From Phycisphaeraceae bacterium (GTDB lineage Bacteria > Planctomycetota > Phycisphaerae > Phycisphaerales > Phycisphaeraceae), in assembly GCA_007119405.1 (NCBI GenBank), contig SKPT01000543.1, positions 1 through 7,281 on the forward strand: a DNA stretch of 7,281 bases. Direction: 5' to 3'. The number at the start of each line of letters is the position of its first letter. Positions within the stretch are counted from its first letter, which is position 1. Of the stretch, positions 6,441-7,281 are shown piece by piece. Below the pieces are notes generated by a model. It worked only from the letters and a program-made list of their open reading frames with translations. It was not told the DNA's origin and ran no database searches. A program made the translations under genes and the position numbers.

Positions 6441-6507
6441 CGTCGCCGACGTGTCTAAGCGACTGTTTTTAAATGCTTTAACTCTGTGCTCTCTGTGCCT
6501 CTGTGGT
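6332..6507. repeat. Long inverted repeat made of CACAGAG units
   Basis: The left arm (6332-6356) begins ACCACAGAGGCACAGAGA and contains three 8-base units CACAGAGR in tandem (6334-6341, 6342-6349, 6350-6357). The right arm (6482-6507) is its reverse complement with a single extra base, and carries CTCTGTG at 6482, 6491 and 6499. The interior is about 125 bases with no gene. The first 18 bases of the arms pair perfectly. I recall similar ACCACAGAGGCACAGAG sequences as intergenic palindromic repeats in many environmental bacterial genomes, so this is probably a member of a dispersed family. A non-autonomous mobile element is possible, but I find no clear target-site duplication or transposase. 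Confidence 0.8.
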
Positions 6508-6541
6508 TGTTCTGAATGATTCGGGGTAGTGGATCGATTGA

Positions 6542-6596
6542 AGGCTGGCTGCGAACCTGCCCGCCCGGTTGGGCGCACGCCTGTTCGCCGCAGCCT
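6542..6596. repeat. Nested GC-rich hairpin beyond the 3' end of hypB
   Basis: Outer arms AGGCTG (6542-6547) and CAGCCT (6591-6596) pair. The next arms, GCGAAC (6551-6556) and GTTCGC (6583-6588), pair after a small internal loop. At the centre CGCCC (6562-6566), loop GGTT, and GGGCG (6571-6575) pair. On the minus strand it would form about 45 bases after the hypB stop. There is no T-tract, so it could be a REP-like element, an mRNA-protecting structure or a weak bidirectional terminator. Confidence 0.5.
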
Positions 6597-6639
6597 CCCC
6601 GCTTTACGGGGGATGCGGGTCAGCGCATTGCGTGGATGC

Positions 6640-7281
6640 TCATCGACCTACAGGACGCGCACGGTCGGTGGCGGCCTGGACGCGCCGGAGGCGATTCGCC
6701 AGCAGCCAGTCGATCCACGGATCGATCATCTGTGTGTGCGCCGAGACCTCAAGCACCTCCAGCGCGGGATTGAGCCTGGCCACGTCCTCGTAGAAACGCT
6801 CGAGGCTGAAGGGCACGTGCTGGATCAGGTCCATCTTGTTGAGCAGCAGAGCATCTACAGCGGCAATGATCGGCGGATGCTTGGCGGGCTTGTCGTCGCC
6901 CTCGGTGACGGAGCACATGCCCACCTTCACGTCCTGGCCGAGATCGAAGCCCACGGGGCAGATGAGGTTGCCCACGTTCTCGATGACGAGAATGTCCAGC
7001 GCGTCGAGGTTGAGCCTGTCCATGGCCTGGCGGACCTGGTGCGCTTCGAGATGGCAGGCCTTGCCGGTGTTGATCTGCACGACCTGCGTGGCGTGGGCGG
7101 CGAGGCGCGTCGCGTCGCGCGTCGTGGCCAGGTCGCCCACGAGCACGCCGATGCGGTGCAGGTCGGCCAGTTGTTTGAGCGTGGTTTCGAGCAGAGCGGT
7201 CTTGCCGCAGCCGGGCCCGCCGATGAGGTTGACGCAGAAGACGCCAGCCTCTCGCAACGTCTGGCGGTTCATGGCCGCGAG
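6640..7281 (-). CDS. hypB: Nickel-incorporation GTPase HypB, N-terminus beyond window
   Basis: HypB is the SIMIBI-class GTPase that, with HypA, delivers nickel to [NiFe]-hydrogenase. The frame stays open through 7281 (Leu-Ala-Ala precedes the first visible Met at 7272), and HypB proteins typically have a LAxxNR segment there, so the true start lies outside. Numbered from that Met, the P-loop is GGPGCGKT (18-25), VGDLATTRDATRL is at 45-57, INTGKACHLEAH at 67-78, IENVGNLICPVGFDLG at 97-112, SVTEGDDKP at 121-129 and the guanine-specificity motif NKMD at 145-148. The Cys73-His74 pair and Cys105 match the conserved metal-binding residues at the dimer interface. Small differences are Cys in the P-loop, where Ser or Ala is usual, and Val in the usual EGD motif. 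It converges on the methyltransferase operon, so a shared function is not implied; hypA or hydrogenase genes may lie to the right. Confidence 0.93.
   Translation of the reverse strand, partial: LAAMNRQTLREAGVFCVNLIGGPGCGKTALLETTLKQLADLHRIGVLVGDLATTRDATRLAAHATQVVQINTGKACHLEAHQVRQAMDRLNLDALDILVIENVGNLICPVGFDLGQDVKVGMCSVTEGDDKPAKHPPIIAAVDALLLNKMDLIQHVPFSLERFYEDVARLNPALEVLEVSAHTQMIDPWIDWLLANRLRRVQAATDRARPVGR

Larger units (their letters stand above)
6255..6639. other. Gene-free region between convergent operon and hypB
   Basis: No credible coding region is seen in these 385 bases. They separate the end of the plus-strand operon from the end of the minus-strand hypB. The stretch contains, in order, a short CATGACG/CGTCATG inverted repeat, the long CACAGAG inverted repeat with a roughly 125-base interior, and a nested GC-rich hairpin. 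Base composition around 6325-6520 is clearly more AT-rich than the flanking genes, which suggests inserted or non-coding DNA. Confidence 0.7.

Noticed and set aside
6442..6470. Intrinsic terminator GTCGC...GCGAC followed by TGTTTTT
   Set aside because: The stem is only 5 bp with a 12-base loop, and it lies about 190 bases past the operon inside the repeat element; too weak to annotate.
6332..6507. CRISPR-like array suggested by the repeated CACAGAG units
   Set aside because: The units are 8 bases, directly adjacent without spacers, and arranged as an inverted pair, which does not fit CRISPR.
6516..6793. Small plus-strand open frames overlapping the 3' end of hypB
   Set aside because: No ribosome binding site, low-complexity product, and antisense to a clear HypB C-terminus.

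Overview
The window carries a methanol-type corrinoid methyltransferase operon from a high-G+C organism, most likely a strictly anaerobic bacterium. The taxonomic hints are the strong third-position G/C bias, a bacterial sigma70-like promoter, Shine-Dalgarno sites, and an intergenic CACAGAG-type inverted repeat of a kind I associate with environmental genomes including Planctomycetota. The assignment to the PVC/Planctomycetota area is a guess; the anaerobic, methyl-group-using lifestyle is better supported.

Layout. Bases 1-617 (minus strand) encode a DUF1638 protein that runs off the left edge. A 92-base AT-richer gap follows, with two divergent promoters whose -10 elements overlap. On the plus strand from 710 to 6254 come five genes that look like one operon: a corrinoid protein (MtaC-like), a methanol:corrinoid methyltransferase (MtaB-like), and three different uroporphyrinogen-decarboxylase-fold (UroD/MtaA superfamily) methyltransferase-like proteins in tandem. 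The three UroD-like genes overlap one another by 17 and 4 bases. A 385-base gene-free region (6255-6639) holds a large inverted repeat built from CACAGAG units and a nested GC-rich hairpin. At the right edge, on the minus strand and convergent with the operon, is hypB, a nickel-handling GTPase whose N-terminus lies beyond the window.

How the genes work together. By analogy with MtaABC, the MtaB-like enzyme would use zinc to activate methanol and methylate Co(I) on the MtaC-like protein. A UroD-fold enzyme would then move the methyl group to a final acceptor, which is tetrahydrofolate in acetogens and coenzyme M in methanogens. MtaB keeps all three expected zinc ligands and MtaC keeps its cobalt-ligating histidine, so this half is convincing. 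The second half is unusual. None of the three UroD-like proteins has the canonical His-x-Cys...Cys zinc site of MtaA/MtbA; by eye the corresponding residues are H-x-D...D, H-x-D...C and D-x-D...D. None has the RQAGRY-type motif of true HemE. Either one acts as a non-canonical second methyltransferase, or the three are additional substrate-side methyltransferases sharing the corrinoid protein. No reductive activator of the RamA/RACo type is visible here.

The least explained points are the three diverged UroD paralogues, the DUF1638 gene coupled to the operon by overlapping divergent promoters, and the inverted-repeat element between the convergent operon and hypB.
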